DNA of 64,000 nucleotides. Source: Rhodoferax koreense (GTDB taxonomy: Bacteria > Pseudomonadota > Gammaproteobacteria > Burkholderiales > Burkholderiaceae_C). Shown here one piece after another: positions 62,612-64,000 of this stretch; position 1 is the first letter of the stretch, and every line of letters begins with the position of its first letter. Below the pieces are notes generated by a model that had not been told where the DNA came from, searched no databases, and saw only the letters and a list, made by a program, of their open reading frames with translations. Location of the stretch: the NCBI RefSeq assembly GCF_001955695.1, contig NZ_CP019236.1:5580001-5644000 (forward strand), given 5' to 3'. The position numbers and the translations under genes are program-made.

Positions 62612-64000
62612 TCAGTTCAGCAGGCGTTCCGGATTCGCATCGAGCTTGGCCAGCGCATCGCGCGTGGCCCGCAGCGTCAGCGCCTCTTCTTCCTGCGGGA
62701 CGAGCAGGCCCGCCTGCAGATACGCCGCCAACCGACGCGCCTGGATGAGATAGCTGCGTCCGTCCATCGAAGCAAAAAGATGCAGCTGCTTGCGGTCACT
62801 GCGCCAGGCGAACTGCACCTGGTTGATGCGGTTGCTGTGGTCGAGCATGAACCAATGGCCAAGTTCGAGTTCCTGTGCCCAGGCCAGCATGGCTTCGGTA
62901 GGCTTGGAGCCGCCATCGGCAATCACTTCGATCGAAGACGCGTCGATGCCGAGCATCATCTCGATGTTTTCGTTGTCCAGCGGCAGGTCGCCCATGCTGT
63001 CGTCGCTGACGAAATCCTCCAGATTGGCCAGCCGCGCGGCCATGGACTCGATGCGCGCCTGCGGGATCGCCTCGGTCTTGGACATGAAGGCGTCGGCCAG
63101 CGTGTCGCTGATGCGCTTGATGTGGGCTTCCTGCACCGTGGATTCCAGGCTCAGCAGCGTCATGCCCTGGCGCAGGCGCTGCAGCAGCAGGGGCAAGTTC
63201 TGGATCACGCGCGCGCGTTCGGCACGGTTGGGCTTGGCGCTTGCGGCCCACACCAGTTCGGACGCGGCCTTCTTGAGCGCGATGGTTTCCTCGTGCTGCG
63301 GGCCGTTGCGCACTGCGGCCATGGCCAGCACCTCGGCCCAGACCTTGAACAGGAATTCGCGGATGTCTTCGCGCACCGGCAGTTCCTTGAGCATGTTGCG
63401 CAGCTCGATGGTGTACTGGATGGCCAGCGTCTCCTTCTGCTCGACCTGTTGCGCCAGCGTGGCCACACGCAGCGTGCTGCCTTTTTCGGTGAGGTACTTG
63501 GAGAGGAACTGTTGGAATTCGTCGTAGACCAGCTGGAACACGCGTCGCCCGGTCTCCGGATACTGCTCGATCACCTGCACCACGCGCTTGATCTCGGTTT
63601 CGAGCGCGCTGCCGTTGATGGCGCTGGCGTCGAAGCCCATCACGCACGAGCCCATGCGGTCGATGAGCTGGCGCGCTGGGTGGTTCAGCGTGCCGAAGAA
63701 TTCCGGTTCGGCCAGCGCCACGCGCAAGACGGGCAACTGCAACCGTGCGAACCAGACCCGCACCGAAGGTGGAATGCGCTCTTCGGCCAGGATGCTCTGG
63801 AACATCAGCGCCACGACTTCGATCGTGGCCTTTTCCGCGGTGGTGGCCGCGGCTTTCTTCAACTGGTTGGACCGCTCGCGCAAGTGGCCTGCGACCTGCG
63901 AAACCTCCATGCGGCCATAGTCGAGCGCGCCTGTACCGGGCACGCTGCCATACAGCGGATCGGTATCGCCACCGTCCTGCTTGCGCGCGATCGCCCGCGC
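62612..64000 (-). CDS. DUF1631 family protein, C-terminal part
   Basis: The frame is open to the right edge, so the N-terminus is missing; 462 residues are visible. The sequence is helical and charged, with FFGTLNHPARQLIDRMGS and FAWRSDRKQLHLFASMDGRSYL typical of DUF1631, a family of proteins of about 750 residues; the last part resembles a PilZ-like beta region found at the end of such proteins. Function not established; members with c-di-GMP-binding ends have been noted. It is convergent with smg. Confidence 0.85.
   Translation of the reverse strand, partial: ARAIARKQDGGDTDPLYGSVPGTGALDYGRMEVSQVAGHLRERSNQLKKAAATTAEKATIEVVALMFQSILAEERIPPSVRVWFARLQLPVLRVALAEPEFFGTLNHPARQLIDRMGSCVMGFDASAINGSALETEIKRVVQVIEQYPETGRRVFQLVYDEFQQFLSKYLTEKGSTLRVATLAQQVEQKETLAIQYTIELRNMLKELPVREDIREFLFKVWAEVLAMAAVRNGPQHEETIALKKAASELVWAASAKPNRAERARVIQNLPLLLQRLRQGMTLLSLESTVQEAHIKRISDTLADAFMSKTEAIPQARIESMAARLANLEDFVSDDSMGDLPLDNENIEMMLGIDASSIEVIADGGSKPTEAMLAWAQELELGHWFMLDHSNRINQVQFAWRSDRKQLHLFASMDGRSYLIQARRLAAYLQAGLLVPQEEEALTLRATRDALAKLDANPERLLN

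Overview
The window is chromosomal DNA of a GC-rich betaproteobacterium, most likely a member of the Burkholderiales close to Comamonadaceae. This rests on base composition, on housekeeping gene content and order (dprA-smg, def-fmt, purE-purK-sua5, fba-purC, pgk, pyk), and on three intergenic repeats of a style I associate with that family. It is densely coded. I see no rRNA, tRNA, CRISPR array, insertion sequence or phage module. Genus and species cannot be decided from the sequence alone.

Positions 1-7177 hold most of a Nit1C-type nitrilase gene cluster on the minus strand: nitB (MSMEG_0572/Sll0783 family), nitrilase nitC, radical SAM nitD, GNAT nitE, AIR-synthase-like nitF, a family-4 glycosyltransferase, and the first 29 codons of an MSMEG_0570-family protein that runs off the left edge. 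Clusters of this type are tied to nitrogen starvation and, in Pseudomonas, to cyanide assimilation; the product is not known. A divergent MocR-type regulator (GntR helix-turn-helix fused to a PLP aminotransferase fold) faces the cluster across 399 bp. That gap holds at least five copies of an ATGCGATCAA-like element and a candidate sigma-54 -24/-12 promoter aimed at the cluster. This is the most interesting region.

Positions 7245-24107 carry an ABC-2 exporter pair, a tannase/feruloyl-esterase-family lipoprotein without the usual catalytic disulfide, a DUF72 protein, purT, an MscS channel, a DeoR regulator divergent from a NudK-like Nudix hydrolase, a membrane diguanylate cyclase, AMP nucleosidase, a 78-residue orphan protein, glutathione reductase, a secreted FKBP isomerase, and an M14 carboxypeptidase coupled to a PAS-PAS-GGDEF-EAL protein.

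Positions 24334-33018 hold an orphan protein of the LNYFxGQ type and a five-gene unit, all on the minus strand: outer membrane factor, adaptor, HAE1-type RND pump, OmpR-type regulator and sensor kinase. Positions 33145-42567 hold an isochorismatase-fold hydrolase, DUF3297, an unrecognised 295-residue protein, family-4 uracil-DNA glycosylase, rimI, tsaB, dacB (PBP4), and a surface group: an intact SGNH lipoprotein, an OmpW-like porin, and a second SGNH lipoprotein whose catalytic Ser and His are both replaced.

Positions 42040-64000 are mostly core metabolism and translation: GNAT, sua5, purK, purE, a CnoX-type thioredoxin-TPR co-chaperone, purC, fba, a QseBC/PmrAB-like two-component system divergent from a PAP2 phosphatase across a CTTAAG-N5-GTTAAG box, pyk, a membrane fatty acid desaturase, bacteriohemerythrin, pgk, azlCD, fmt, a BamE-like lipoprotein, def, a LysM protein, dprA, smg, and a DUF1631 protein that runs off the right edge. 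Common threads are purine synthesis and salvage (purT, purE, purK, purC, amn), lower glycolysis (fba, pgk, pyk) and t6A tRNA modification (tsaB, sua5).
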